Position numbers and translations under genes: made by a program
Assembly (NCBI RefSeq): GCF_014270035.1
Contig: NZ_JACNEP010000006.1
Coordinates: forward strand, 124,001 to 188,000
Reading direction: 5' to 3'
From: Neptunicella marina
GTDB taxonomy: Bacteria; Pseudomonadota; Gammaproteobacteria; Enterobacterales; Alteromonadaceae
Length of the DNA: 64,000 bases
Notes under the pieces: generated by a model
Told to the model about the DNA's origin: nothing
Databases searched by the model: none
Seen by the model: only the letters and a program-made list of their open reading frames with translations
Shown: one piece after another, positions 38,564-48,189 of the stretch
Layout of the letters: each line of letters starts with the position of its first letter
Position numbering within the stretch: position 1 is the first letter of the stretch

Positions 38564-39158
38564 AGTTAACCTTTATCTGCAGGAACTCAGACCGAAAGTT
38601 GCGCTTTATACCTTAAAATTTGTCGTATTTGTGTGGGGCGTGGCGTTTTTAACCATGTTGGCGATTGGATTGTGGTTGCAGTCATCTTTGACTGAGATTA
38701 ACACAAAGTATGATCAGCAACTGCAACGCAGTAATCAGTTGCAAACAGAGTTAAGTGCATTAACCCGACAGCTAAGTCAGCGAACAAAAAGTCCTGTTCT
38801 GTTGAAAAAGCTGGATGAGCTCACACAGACCTATCAGGACAAACAATATGTGATGGCAGAACTCGCTACCCTGAACGCCCATTCGAGTAAAGATTTTGCT
38901 AGTTTGATGCAAAATCTGGCAAAGGTACACCAGGAGGACTTATGGCTGACCCGCATTAAAGTGAACGGCAACGATGTACGTTTTGAAGGTGGTGTCAGTT
39001 ATGGTGATGTGGTGCCTCAATGGTTAACTGAGCTGGCCAAAACGCCTTTTTTTAAAGGTCAGAAGTTTGCAAAAACCCGTATTCAACGTGATGAAAATAG
39101 CGGTCTTAGTTTCGTGATCACCACTTCCCGCGATGATAAAACTGACGAGGTGCAGTAA
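38553..39158 (+). CDS. PilN-like MSHA biogenesis protein
   Basis: This 201-residue protein has a short cytoplasmic N terminus beginning MKYRVNLYLQELRP, as in PilN proteins (which bind PilM through this segment). One membrane helix (about residues 20-45), a coiled coil (KYDQQLQRSNQLQTELSALTRQ) and a small periplasmic domain follow. In type IV systems PilN pairs with PilO, here MshJ. A GGAGGA site stands before ATG 38553; the longer frame from 38529 is a read-through. mshJ begins directly after its stop. Confidence 0.85.
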   Translation: MKYRVNLYLQELRPKVALYTLKFVVFVWGVAFLTMLAIGLWLQSSLTEINTKYDQQLQRSNQLQTELSALTRQLSQRTKSPVLLKKLDELTQTYQDKQYVMAELATLNAHSSKDFASLMQNLAKVHQEDLWLTRIKVNGNDVRFEGGVSYGDVVPQWLTELAKTPFFKGQKFAKTRIQRDENSGLSFVITTSRDDKTDEVQ

Positions 39159-39815
39159 ATGGCTGAATCACGCTGGCGAAAACTCGGGGTACAGTTTTAT
39201 GCGTTAAGCATTCGTGAGAAATCACTGATCCTGCTTGCCGGATTGTTGTTGATTATTCTGGGTGGTTATCTGTGGGTGATTGATGGCCAGTTGTCTAAAA
39301 TGGCCGGACTCGAACAACAATTAAAAACCAATAAAAGTCAGTATCTGGGACTGCAAGGTGAAGTTGCCGAACTGCAATTAGCCTTGAGTAAAGACCCGGA
39401 TAAAATATTGCAGCAGCAAATCGATGAACTGATATCACGCAATAATGCGTTAGATGATAGCTTAAACAGTCAGACAGCCAAACTCGTGCCTGCTGACAGA
39501 ATGCCTCAGTTGCTGATCAGTGTTTTAAACAAAAGTCACAAGGTAAAACTGGTGAGTATGGAATCGCTGGAGCCGGTAATCAGTCAACTGGAAGATGATC
39601 GCCCTAATGCTAAAGTGCATATATATCAGCATGGCGTGAGGATAAAGTTGCAGGGAAGTTACTTCGATATTGCGGATTATTTGCAAAGTCTTAAAACATC
39701 ACCGTTGGGATTTGACTGGCGTGCGTTTGATTATCAGGTCACAAATTACCCAATAGCCAGTGTTACACTTGAGTTGTATACCTTAAGTACCAGCGAAGCG
39801 TTTATTGGAATATAA
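39159..39815 (+). CDS. mshJ: MSHA biogenesis protein MshJ (PilO-like)
   Basis: This 218-residue inner-membrane protein has one membrane helix (about residues 22-42, LILLAGLLLIILGGYLWVI), a coiled coil (KMAGLEQQLKTNKSQYLGLQ) and a periplasmic ferredoxin-like domain ending at QSLKTSPLGFDWRAFDYQV. It corresponds to PilO/MshJ, part of the alignment complex that links the cytoplasmic ATPase side to the secretin. It starts on the base after the preceding stop codon. Confidence 0.88.
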   Translation: MAESRWRKLGVQFYALSIREKSLILLAGLLLIILGGYLWVIDGQLSKMAGLEQQLKTNKSQYLGLQGEVAELQLALSKDPDKILQQQIDELISRNNALDDSLNSQTAKLVPADRMPQLLISVLNKSHKVKLVSMESLEPVISQLEDDRPNAKVHIYQHGVRIKLQGSYFDIADYLQSLKTSPLGFDWRAFDYQVTNYPIASVTLELYTLSTSEAFIGI

Positions 39816-39817
39816 CT

Positions 39818-40165
39818 ATGACTAAATTCCTGGTTCTGTTGATGCTGTCGATTGCAATATTCTCACACGCAGGAGAAGATTTACGCGATCCAACCCGTCC
39901 TAAGGTTATGGTAAATAAACCCGGAACTTCGGTGGCAGATCCCAGTGCGCCCTTTAGTGATATCAGGTTATCCGCAATTATTTATAATCAGGATAGACAG
40001 TATGCAATTATTAATCAGCAGCCACGTAAAGTGGGAGATAGTTGGGAGAGTTATACGCTTATCTCAATGACGGCTGACTCAGTGACACTTTCACGTAACA
40101 ATGTCGAAAAGACATTCGATATTTATAACATTAACGTAAAACAAGATATCGCCAATGCATTTTAA
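39818..40165 (+). CDS. mshK: MSHA biogenesis protein MshK (PilP-like)
   Basis: This 115-residue exported protein has a signal peptide to about HAG. The DLRDPTRP motif opens the mature protein, and a small beta domain (IRLSAIIYNQDRQYAIINQQPRKVGDSW) resembles the PilP homology region that touches the secretin. Its 3' end overlaps mshL by 11 bases, suggesting coupled synthesis of the secretin and its partner. Confidence 0.85.
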   Translation: MTKFLVLLMLSIAIFSHAGEDLRDPTRPKVMVNKPGTSVADPSAPFSDIRLSAIIYNQDRQYAIINQQPRKVGDSWESYTLISMTADSVTLSRNNVEKTFDIYNINVKQDIANAF

Positions 40166-41819
40166 AACCGTTTTAACTTCTCTAGCCATGGCTTTACTGG
40201 TTGGGTGCCAAAGCCAGCCGAGCGTGCCCCCTGTGCAACAAGCGCTGGAGGACGCTGTATCAGAGCAGTCTCAGCCACATGCCCCTGCACCTTTGCAAAC
40301 AGTACCTGCTGCCGTGGCTTCCAGTCTTGCACCAGAACCCGCGCAGGAAGGTGCCGATCTTTATGGTGAACCACGTTATGACATTAAAGCTGATAACGTA
40401 GAAGCCAGAGCCTTCTTTGCTGGTCTGATGAAAGATACGCCATATAGCGTCGCGGTTCATCCGGATGTTCAGGGCACCATTTCAGTTGACTTAAAGCAAG
40501 TGACGTTGTCCGAAGTACTGGATATCGCCAGTGAAATTTATGGTTACGACATTAAAAAGTCGGGCAAAATTTTTCGTATTTATCCTGCTGGCATGCGCAC
40601 CGAAACGTTTGCGGTTAATTACCTGTTGATGCAGCGTAATGGCATGACCCGGTCGATGGTCAGCTCTGGTGGTGTATCACAAAACCGCAATGGCAATAAT
40701 GGTGGAGGTTACGGTAATTCCAACGTGTTTAATAATGCCACCCAAAGCGCACTTGGTGGAACGGCAAATAATCCGGGTGGAATGATGGGGGGCCAGTCGA
40801 CCAATGGCACTAATATCAGTACCACTACCCAAACGGATTTTTGGAAACAATTAAAGGAAGCGCTGGAGTCATTAATTGGAAGTAATAATGGCCGTTCGGT
40901 GATTGTGTCACCTCAGGCAGGCTTGGTGACAGTCAAAGCTATGCCAGATGAAATTCGTGCAGTTAAGACTTTCTTGTCAACTTCTGAAGAACATGTTCAG
41001 CGTCAGGTTGTGTTAGAAGCACGTATTATTGAAGTGGTATTAAATGATGAATATCAGCAGGGAATTAACTGGCAAAAAGTGACGTCCAGTGTGGGTAATA
41101 CTGACTTTAATTTTACCACTACGGGCAAAGTTGCTGGTAATGCGATTTCAGCATCTCTTGGTGGTATCACTAGTCTGGCATTTGTTAATCAGGATTTTAG
41201 TGGGGTGTTATCACTTCTGTCTACTCAGGGCAACGTTCAGGTCTTGTCCAGTCCGCGTGTTACTGCAACAAATAATCAAAAAGCCGTGATTAAAGTGGGC
41301 GATGATGAGTATTTTGTTACCGATGTGTCCAGTCAGAATACCGTGACAGCAGCGGCCAGTTCCAGTACCCCCAATATTGAATTAACGCCGTTTTTCTCCG
41401 GAATTGCACTGGACGTAACCCCGCAGATTGATCAGGGGGGCAATGTAATGTTGCATGTTCACCCGTCGGTCATTGATACCAAGGAACAGGAAAAAGTACT
41501 GACATTAAATGAACAGCAAATGATTTTACCGCTGGCACAAAGCAACATTCGCGAATCGGATACGGTTATTCGCGCGCGTTCCGGTGAAATTGTGGTTATT
41601 GGTGGTTTGATGCAATCCATCATTAATGAGTCTGAATCCAAAACCCCATTGCTGGGTGATATTCCATTGCTGGGTAATCTGTTTAAGAGCAAACGTGATA
41701 CAGAAACAAAAAAAGAGCTGGTTATTTTGCTTAAACCAACCGTAGTTGAAACCGGAACCTGGAAAAAGCAGCTGGAACGTTCGCAAAAACACATTACCGA
41801 CTGGACGAGCGATAATTAA
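40155..41819 (+). CDS. mshL: MSHA secretin MshL
   Basis: This 554-residue outer-membrane lipoprotein has lipobox L15-V-G-C. A short linker rich in Pro and Gln precedes an N-terminal domain (FFAGLMKDTPYSVAVHPDVQG) with an STN/N1-like fold. A Gly/Asn-rich insert (about residues 175-225) and a C-terminal secretin domain (VLSSPRVTATNNQKAVIKVG, GEIVVIGGLMQS, PLLGDIPLLGNLFKS) follow. It forms the gated channel for the pilus. Acylation and the lack of a visible separate pilotin in the locus fit self-targeting. Confidence 0.93.
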   Translation: MHFKTVLTSLAMALLVGCQSQPSVPPVQQALEDAVSEQSQPHAPAPLQTVPAAVASSLAPEPAQEGADLYGEPRYDIKADNVEARAFFAGLMKDTPYSVAVHPDVQGTISVDLKQVTLSEVLDIASEIYGYDIKKSGKIFRIYPAGMRTETFAVNYLLMQRNGMTRSMVSSGGVSQNRNGNNGGGYGNSNVFNNATQSALGGTANNPGGMMGGQSTNGTNISTTTQTDFWKQLKEALESLIGSNNGRSVIVSPQAGLVTVKAMPDEIRAVKTFLSTSEEHVQRQVVLEARIIEVVLNDEYQQGINWQKVTSSVGNTDFNFTTTGKVAGNAISASLGGITSLAFVNQDFSGVLSLLSTQGNVQVLSSPRVTATNNQKAVIKVGDDEYFVTDVSSQNTVTAAASSSTPNIELTPFFSGIALDVTPQIDQGGNVMLHVHPSVIDTKEQEKVLTLNEQQMILPLAQSNIRESDTVIRARSGEIVVIGGLMQSIINESESKTPLLGDIPLLGNLFKSKRDTETKKELVILLKPTVVETGTWKKQLERSQKHITDWTSDN

Positions 41820-41822
41820 TTT

Positions 41823-42734
41823 ATGTACCTGTATCACTTTGGTATCAAGGAGCTACCTTTTTCGTTAACCCCAAATACCAGTTACTTTTACGGTTTACCC
41901 AGTCATCGGCAGGCATTAGATGTTCTGTTAACTGCGTTGCGTTCGGGTGAAGGCTTTATCAAAGTCACCGGTGAAGTGGGTACAGGTAAAACACTATTAT
42001 GCCGGAAATTGCTCAATGAGTTGCCAGAGCACTTTATTACCGCTTATATTCCCAATCCTTATCTTTCACCTGCTGAGCTACGTCGGGCGGTGGCCGCAGA
42101 GCTTGATGTGGTGTTAAGCGAAGGTGCTGATCAGCAGGAATTTACCCAAAAAATTCAGCAGCGTATTATCGATATCAATCGCCAGAATAAAGGCGTTATT
42201 CTGATTATCGATGAAGCGCAGGCCCTGCCAGCGGAGAGTCTGGAGGCATTGCGTTTATTTACCAACCTTGAGACAGAAACCCGTAAGTTATTGCAGGTGG
42301 TGTTATTTGGTCAGCCCGAGCTGGATGCGCAATTGAAACTTCCCGAATTACGCCAGTTACGTCAGCGTATTACGTTTAGTTATCAGCTAAAAAGCATGAA
42401 TGAAGACCAGTTATTCCATTATGTTCGTCATCGAATGACTGTGGCAGGTTTTCGTGGCGGTGAAGCTTTTAGTCGCCGTTGTTGCAATCTGCTTTATCAG
42501 GCCAGTGCTGGTACACCACGGATTGTAAATGTGCTGTGCCATAAAGCGTTAATGCTGGCCTATGGTGAAGGTGTTATGCAGGTTCATCGTCGTCACATCA
42601 AAATGGCGATTGCCGATACCGAATCGACTTTCCCGGTTAGCCATAACCGCTATTGGTTATGGTTGTTGTTTGTGTTGATTATTGCCGCCGCGGGTGGCTA
42701 CTGGGCCAGCCAGCAATGGGGATTATGGCCGTGA
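41823..42734 (+). CDS. mshM: MSHA biogenesis AAA ATPase MshM (ExeA-like)
   Basis: This 303-residue ATPase has Walker A GEVGTGKT (residues 50-57), Walker B VILIIDEAQAL and a late membrane helix (WLLFVLIIAAAGGYWA, about 278-297). It resembles the GspA/ExeA family, which helps insert secretins through peptidoglycan. The C terminus should therefore face the periplasm, with only a short tail. It overlaps mshN by 10 bases. Confidence 0.9.
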   Translation: MYLYHFGIKELPFSLTPNTSYFYGLPSHRQALDVLLTALRSGEGFIKVTGEVGTGKTLLCRKLLNELPEHFITAYIPNPYLSPAELRRAVAAELDVVLSEGADQQEFTQKIQQRIIDINRQNKGVILIIDEAQALPAESLEALRLFTNLETETRKLLQVVLFGQPELDAQLKLPELRQLRQRITFSYQLKSMNEDQLFHYVRHRMTVAGFRGGEAFSRRCCNLLYQASAGTPRIVNVLCHKALMLAYGEGVMQVHRRHIKMAIADTESTFPVSHNRYWLWLLFVLIIAAAGGYWASQQWGLWP

Positions 42735-43888
42735 GCGTTATCAATAAAATGTTACGCGACTTAGATTCGCGGCAAAATAATGACATGCATGACGCGGTGT
42801 ATGTTCCACCGGCCAGAAAACCCTGGTTATTGTGGATTTCACTATTGTTGTTACTGCTGGTCGTGGTGGCCTGGGGATTGTCGCAGTGGATGTTGAGTAA
42901 CTCTCCTGAAATACCTGTTAAGCCTCTTGCATCGGCAGTGGAACCTGTGCCGCAATCTAACGTAACGCAAGTTCATTCTTCAGAAAAAACAGAGCCTGAT
43001 GCTCAGGTACAGCAAGGCGTTACCGCAGAAAAAAAACAAACCGATTCAACGCCTGAAAATGTAGTGATGCCTGAAGAGAAGGCGACTGCTGCAGCACCAG
43101 AGTTGCTCGTGGAACAACAGAAAAAAATATCACAGGAGCAAACTCATTCGTCCACGCAAAAACTGGTTGAACAAATAGCCCATTTGCAAAAAATTCTGGC
43201 CGACGACAACAAGAGTGTGACTCACAATACTGTTGAAGAACCCTTAGCTGATTCAGATAAAAGCGAGGTGGATAAAACGTCGTCGTTTAGTGTTAAACCA
43301 GTAACACAAAGTCAGTCACAACAGGTTGAAGAATTACAAACCCGCATTCAGTATGCGTTGGCTGAATCCGCTAATAAAGAAGCTGAAAAGCTGCTTAATC
43401 AGCTACTTAGCATCAAGCCCACTCATTCAAAAGCAAGACAAATGCTGGCTAATCTTTATAACACTAACGGCAAATACGCCGAAGCGCAGCAGGTGTTGCA
43501 ACAAGGGCTTGTGCTAAATCGTGATGATGTGGATGTGCGAGTTATGCTGGCCCGTTTTTTTACTCAACAAAATCACGCAGACGCTGCATTGGAATTACTT
43601 GAGGCATATCTGCCGGATATCCATACCCATATCCCTTATTTCGCGCTTAAGGCATCGATAGCTGATGCGTTGGCGCGTTTTGATGTTGCTCTTAAAACCT
43701 ACCAGTCACTGGTAGCTATTCAGCCACAAAACAGTAAGTGGTGGTTGGGTGTGGCGATAAGTGCTGATCGCCAAAGTCAGTTTGAACTGGCAAAAAAGGC
43801 CTACCAGAATGTGCTCAGATATGGTCATCAGTCTGACTCGGTCAGTGCTTTTGCGACAAAACGTTTATCCCAATTACGAGGCGAGTGA
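42725..43888 (+). CDS. mshN: MSHA biogenesis protein MshN with TPR repeats
   Basis: This 387-residue protein has a short cytoplasmic N terminus (VSVINKMLRDLDSRQ, resembling the GspB/MshN start), a membrane helix (about residues 36-55) and a low-complexity periplasmic linker rich in Gln, Glu and Ser. C-terminal TPR repeats run from about residue 200 (ARQMLANLYNTNGKYAEAQQV, YQNVLRYGHQS). It likely pairs with MshM. ATG 42725 follows a GGGG site; the frame from 42653 belongs to overlap with mshM. Confidence 0.85.
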   Translation: MAVSVINKMLRDLDSRQNNDMHDAVYVPPARKPWLLWISLLLLLLVVVAWGLSQWMLSNSPEIPVKPLASAVEPVPQSNVTQVHSSEKTEPDAQVQQGVTAEKKQTDSTPENVVMPEEKATAAAPELLVEQQKKISQEQTHSSTQKLVEQIAHLQKILADDNKSVTHNTVEEPLADSDKSEVDKTSSFSVKPVTQSQSQQVEELQTRIQYALAESANKEAEKLLNQLLSIKPTHSKARQMLANLYNTNGKYAEAQQVLQQGLVLNRDDVDVRVMLARFFTQQNHADAALELLEAYLPDIHTHIPYFALKASIADALARFDVALKTYQSLVAIQPQNSKWWLGVAISADRQSQFELAKKAYQNVLRYGHQSDSVSAFATKRLSQLRGE

Positions 43889-45723
43889 TGCAACCTAAAC
43901 TAAAAATGCGTCTGGGTGACTTGTTGGTGCATGAAGGTGTCATCAATGAAGCGCAGTTACAGCAAGCGCTAACCAATCAAAAATCCAGTGGTCGTAAGCT
44001 GGGTAAAGCCTTGATGGATTTAGGATTTGTAACCGAACAGCATTTGCATACTTTCTTGGCTCAGCAGTTGAAAGTTCCGCTGCTGGATATAGCGGAAATT
44101 CGATTAGATCCCGTCACCGTTAAGCTGATTCCGGAAATGCAGGCCCGTCGTTATCGTGCTCTGGCGATTGAAGAACATGCCGATTACATCTTAATTGGTA
44201 TGAGTGATCCGGCAGACTTAACCGCGCTGGATGCACTGGGTAATATACTGTCCAAGCCTATACAAGTCGCCGTTGTGATGGAGTCGCAACTGCTGGATGC
44301 TTACGAAACCGTTTACCGTCGTACTGAAGAAATCGCCTCCTTTGCTCAGGAACTGGCCAGTGAATATCAGGACGAACAGGAATTTGACTTCATGTCGGGG
44401 GTTAGTGGTGAAGAAGATACCGCCGTTGCCCGTTTGTTACAGTCAATTTTTGAAGAAGCGGTGCAAATGAAAGCGTCGGATATTCACATTGAACCTGATG
44501 AAGGCATGTTACGTATTCGCCAGCGAATTGATGGCATCCTGCAGGAAAATGTAATCAAAGAGCACAATATTGCCAATGCGTTAGTGTTACGTTTAAAGCT
44601 GATGTCAAGGCTGGATATTTCTGAACGCCGTATGCCACAGGATGGTCGTACGCATATTAGTGTGAAAGGACATCGTATTGATGTACGTATTTCCACCATG
44701 CCGGTGCAACATGGTGAGTCGGTGGTGATGCGTTTATTAGATCAATCCGCTGGTTTACTCACTCTCGAACAAGCAGGCATGCCGGCAGCAATGGTGCGCC
44801 GATTCAGTTTAATGTTGGGGCGCCCACATGGCATGATTTTGGTGACCGGTCCGACCGGTTCAGGTAAAACCACTACGCTGTATTCAGCACTGGCCAGACT
44901 CAATCAGCCGGGGGTAAAAATTATTACGGTTGAAGACCCGGTGGAATACCGCCTGCCACGTATTAGTCAGGTACAGGTTAATTCACAAATTGGTCTGGAT
45001 TTTTCCAGTGTATTAAGAACGACCTTGCGTCAGGACCCTGACATCATCATGGTCGGCGAGATGCGTGACACTGAAACCGTCGAGATTGGTTTGCGTGGTG
45101 CATTAACCGGCCACCTGGTTTTATCTACCTTGCATACCAATGATGCTATCAGTAGCGCTATCCGTTTAATTGATATGGGCGCGCCGGGTTATTTGGTGGC
45201 CAGCTCGCTAAGGGCAATTGTTGCCCAGCGGCTGATCCGAAAAATATGCGTGGATTGTAAACAGGATTATCAACCGAGTGCCGACGAAGTATTTTGGCTG
45301 AACAATGTAAAAGCAGGTGCGGGTCATCTGGCCTACAAACATGGTCGAGGCTGTCAGAAGTGTCACCATACTGGTTACAGTGGCCGAGTGGGTGTGTTTG
45401 AATTGCTGGAAATGACCGAAAGCATGATGAATGCATTAAAAAATTCCGATACCGTAGCATTTTCACAGGCCGCAAAAGAAAGCCCTGGTTACGCATCGCT
45501 GGCAGAAGCCGCACTTGAATATGCCAAACAGGGGGTTACCTCCGTTGATGAAATATTAAGACTGGTGGAAATGGTGACCGATGATCGTAACGATCGTGAA
45601 GCTGATCATGCTGAAATTGGCAGTCAGGATAATCAACCAGCAAGGTTAACTGAAGCTGTACAGCCAGAAACACCCAAACCACAGGCGCCTCATTCAGACT
45701 CTAACAAGTGGGAGCTGGAATAA
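43888..45723 (+). CDS. mshE: MSHA extension ATPase MshE with c-di-GMP-binding N domain
   Basis: This 611-residue PilB/GspE-type hexameric ATPase powers pilus extension. The N-terminal MshEN domain has the two tandem 24-residue motifs that bind cyclic di-GMP: first R8-L-G...Q31, then K-L-G-K-A-L...Q60. It then has the linker domain, Walker A GPTGSGKTTT (about 320-328), the Asp-box GLDFSSVLRTTLRQDPD, Walker B IIMVGEMRD and a CxxC...CxxC zinc site (CVDCKQ, CQKCHH). A Pro-rich tail of about 40 residues is added. The start is ATG 43888 in a TGATG overlap with mshN (GTG 43885 also possible). Confidence 0.94.
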   Translation: MQPKLKMRLGDLLVHEGVINEAQLQQALTNQKSSGRKLGKALMDLGFVTEQHLHTFLAQQLKVPLLDIAEIRLDPVTVKLIPEMQARRYRALAIEEHADYILIGMSDPADLTALDALGNILSKPIQVAVVMESQLLDAYETVYRRTEEIASFAQELASEYQDEQEFDFMSGVSGEEDTAVARLLQSIFEEAVQMKASDIHIEPDEGMLRIRQRIDGILQENVIKEHNIANALVLRLKLMSRLDISERRMPQDGRTHISVKGHRIDVRISTMPVQHGESVVMRLLDQSAGLLTLEQAGMPAAMVRRFSLMLGRPHGMILVTGPTGSGKTTTLYSALARLNQPGVKIITVEDPVEYRLPRISQVQVNSQIGLDFSSVLRTTLRQDPDIIMVGEMRDTETVEIGLRGALTGHLVLSTLHTNDAISSAIRLIDMGAPGYLVASSLRAIVAQRLIRKICVDCKQDYQPSADEVFWLNNVKAGAGHLAYKHGRGCQKCHHTGYSGRVGVFELLEMTESMMNALKNSDTVAFSQAAKESPGYASLAEAALEYAKQGVTSVDEILRLVEMVTDDRNDREADHAEIGSQDNQPARLTEAVQPETPKPQAPHSDSNKWELE

Positions 45724-45726
45724 AAC

Positions 45727-46953
45727 ATGGCGATGTTCAGTTATAAGGGGCGTGACCAAAGCGGTAATCTGAGCACAGGTGAAGTCGAAGCACCCGATCA
45801 GTTTGCTGCTGCTGAATTACTGGTACGACGTAATCTTATACCTGTATCTATTGAAGCTAAGACCTCTGTTTCCACTGGTAATGGCGTTATACAGTGGCAG
45901 TTATTTCAAAGCCGGGTGGGACTGGAAGAGCTGGCAATATTTTCGCGCCAGATGTATTCACTTACCAAATCCGGCATTCCTATATTGCGTGCTATTGGTG
46001 GACTGGCTGACTCAACCAGTTCCAAAACCTTTGCGCTTGCCTTACGTGGTATTGTTGAACAACTGGAGCGGGGACGTACTTTATCTTCTGCGATGAATTT
46101 GTATCCTAAAATTTTTAATCAGCTTTTTGTGAGTGTGGTTCACGTAGGTGAAAATACCGGTAAGCTGGATGAGGTGTTTCTGCAACTGTCGCGCTATATC
46201 GAAAGTGAACTTGAAACCCGCAAGCAAATTAAAGCCGCGACACGCTATCCTACCTTTGTTGTTATCGCGCTGATTGTGGCGATTGTGGTGTTAAATATTT
46301 GGGTAATTCCGATATTTGCCCAGATGTTTAAAAAGCTTGGGGCGGACTTACCCCCCATGACTCAGGTACTCATTGCCACATCGGAATTTTTTGTCAGTTA
46401 CTGGCCGTTATTGTTGGTTGTAACAATAACGGCCATAGCAGGCCTGCGACATTATGTTCAAACTGAACGCGGTCGTTACCAGTGGGACAGATTTTCATTA
46501 CGTATGCCAATTATTGGTAACATTCTGGAGCGTTCTTTGTTATCGCGCTTTTCACGCAGCTTTGCCATGATGCTACGTTCAGGTGTGCCACTGACGACCG
46601 CGCTGAATCTGGTGTCCGATGCGGTGGACAACAAATATATGGGCGGCAAAATTATTGGCATTCGTCGCAATATTGAAAAAGGCGACAGTTTGTTACGGGC
46701 ATCGGTAGCCAGCGGTATGTTTACGCCACTGGTACTGCAAATGTTTAGTGTGGGTGAAGAGACAGGTAATGTAGATGACATGCTGGATGATGTGGCGGAA
46801 TATTATGAGCGTGAGGTGGACTACGATATTAAAAACCTGACTGCTAAAATTGAGCCTGTCTTAATTGTCATTGTTGCCATTATGGTATTGATACTGGCGT
46901 TGGGTATCTTTACTCCCATGTGGGATATGGCGAATGCATACAAGGGTAAATAA
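45727..46953 (+). CDS. mshG: MSHA inner-membrane platform protein MshG
   Basis: This 408-residue polytopic protein of the GspF/PilC family has two homologous halves with the characteristic FSRQMYSLTKSGIPILRAI and FSRSFAMMLRSGVPLTTAL, each followed by a membrane helix. The C-terminal segment IEPVLIVIVAIMVLILALGIFTPMW spans the membrane. It is the rotating or docking platform for pilin assembly next to MshE. It ends in a TAATG overlap with mshF. Confidence 0.93.
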   Translation: MAMFSYKGRDQSGNLSTGEVEAPDQFAAAELLVRRNLIPVSIEAKTSVSTGNGVIQWQLFQSRVGLEELAIFSRQMYSLTKSGIPILRAIGGLADSTSSKTFALALRGIVEQLERGRTLSSAMNLYPKIFNQLFVSVVHVGENTGKLDEVFLQLSRYIESELETRKQIKAATRYPTFVVIALIVAIVVLNIWVIPIFAQMFKKLGADLPPMTQVLIATSEFFVSYWPLLLVVTITAIAGLRHYVQTERGRYQWDRFSLRMPIIGNILERSLLSRFSRSFAMMLRSGVPLTTALNLVSDAVDNKYMGGKIIGIRRNIEKGDSLLRASVASGMFTPLVLQMFSVGEETGNVDDMLDDVAEYYEREVDYDIKNLTAKIEPVLIVIVAIMVLILALGIFTPMWDMANAYKGK

Positions 46954-47465
46954 TGGATAAAAATGAAGCGAGTAATGAAAGACTTCGTACGCTGTTTATC
47001 CAGATAGTCATTGTTCTGGTTATCCTGATTGCGATGACCAGTCTGGTTCGCACCTTTTATCATAACGAGCCGGACTTAAAGAAACTGGCCATGGGGAGTC
47101 TTGCCACCACTTTTGGTAAAAGTGTGGTTAACGCGCATTGGCAGTGGCAGGCAGAAGGGCAGCCAATAAGGGTGTTATTGGTGCAATATGATGAAAATGG
47201 TAAAGAGGTTAATCGCACGCCCATTCCTATGAGTCATTTAGGCTGGCCTAAACTGACTCCGAATAAAAAAGGCTGTGAGGATTTGTGGCATGCAGTACTC
47301 GATATTCCAATGCGTGTGGCCAGTTATATGGTCATAGCAGATTATATTGATGGTGTAGAGCTTGATGGCAGTGCCCTTGATTCAATGTGTCGGTACCGTT
47401 TATCCACCGGCCCTTATTTTGATTACAAGATTTATACCGGAAAAGTCATTAAAACTAACGTATAG
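46953..47465 (+). CDS. mshF: MSHA biogenesis protein MshF
   Basis: This 170-residue protein has one N-terminal membrane helix (about residues 15-32, LFIQIVIVLVILIAMTSLV) and a small extracytoplasmic domain with two cysteines (GCEDLW and MCRYRL) that could pair. Position between mshG and mshB and the general build match MshF. Its exact role in pilus assembly is not defined in the family. No hairpin follows before mshB. Confidence 0.8.
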   Translation: MDKNEASNERLRTLFIQIVIVLVILIAMTSLVRTFYHNEPDLKKLAMGSLATTFGKSVVNAHWQWQAEGQPIRVLLVQYDENGKEVNRTPIPMSHLGWPKLTPNKKGCEDLWHAVLDIPMRVASYMVIADYIDGVELDGSALDSMCRYRLSTGPYFDYKIYTGKVIKTNV

Positions 47466-47529
47466 GGCTGTTACCGGGTAAGGGAATAAAATCAACATGA
47501 ATAAAAAGAATGAGTTAGGAGAAGGTGTC

Positions 47530-48120
47530 ATGCAATCTAAACAATCTGGTTTTACCCTGATTGAAATGGTTATTGTAGTGGTATTGGTCGGGATACTGGC
47601 TGCGACCGCATTACCGCTGATGCTGGATGTAACCGATCAGGCAGAAGATGCCACGGTTGAAGGGGTCATGGGCGGCTTTGCCACTGGCGTGGGGCTGGTT
47701 CGGGCTCAATGGGAAATTGAAGGGCGCCCGACGCAAAATCAGGCAAGTGGTATTACAAAAGTCACCATTGATGACATTGAAATTGGTGTGGATCAAAACA
47801 CCGGTTACCCAACTGGGTTAATCTCGGGTAATACCGAAGATGTTAATATCGATAATGAAGATTGTGCGGCCGTTTTCTCACTTATAATGCAAAGCGCCCC
47901 CGTTATTACCAGTAACTGGAATGATAAACCCTTTAACAATGTGCGTTATTTTACCCGGGTGATCGATGGTGGTGGCACTAGTGGTAACGACCTTTGTTAT
48001 TATTATTTGGCAAGAACCATTAAAAACAGGCAAACTGAACCTGGTGATGATACGGCTGGCAACGGATTCTATTACGATCCGCGCATAGGACAGGTATTCT
48101 TTTTCAGTAACAATGGTTAG
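47530..48120 (+). CDS. mshB: MSHA minor prepilin MshB
   Basis: This prepilin is 196 residues from ATG 47530, with a short leader MQSKQSG cut before FTLIEMV and the hydrophobic helix VIVVVLVGILAATALP. Glu5 of the mature form is present. The rest is a pilin globular domain with Cys in EDCAAVF and NDLCYYY. I chose ATG 47530 because of its AGGAG site at ideal spacing and the typical seven-residue leader. ATG 47497 would add 11 residues and has a weaker site. It is the first gene of the pilin group. Confidence 0.87.
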   Translation: MQSKQSGFTLIEMVIVVVLVGILAATALPLMLDVTDQAEDATVEGVMGGFATGVGLVRAQWEIEGRPTQNQASGITKVTIDDIEIGVDQNTGYPTGLISGNTEDVNIDNEDCAAVFSLIMQSAPVITSNWNDKPFNNVRYFTRVIDGGGTSGNDLCYYYLARTIKNRQTEPGDDTAGNGFYYDPRIGQVFFFSNNG

Positions 48121-48189
48121 GATCGCGCTTAAATAAACCGATTAACCGATAACAACAATAAATGAATTTTCAAAACTGAGGTATTCAAT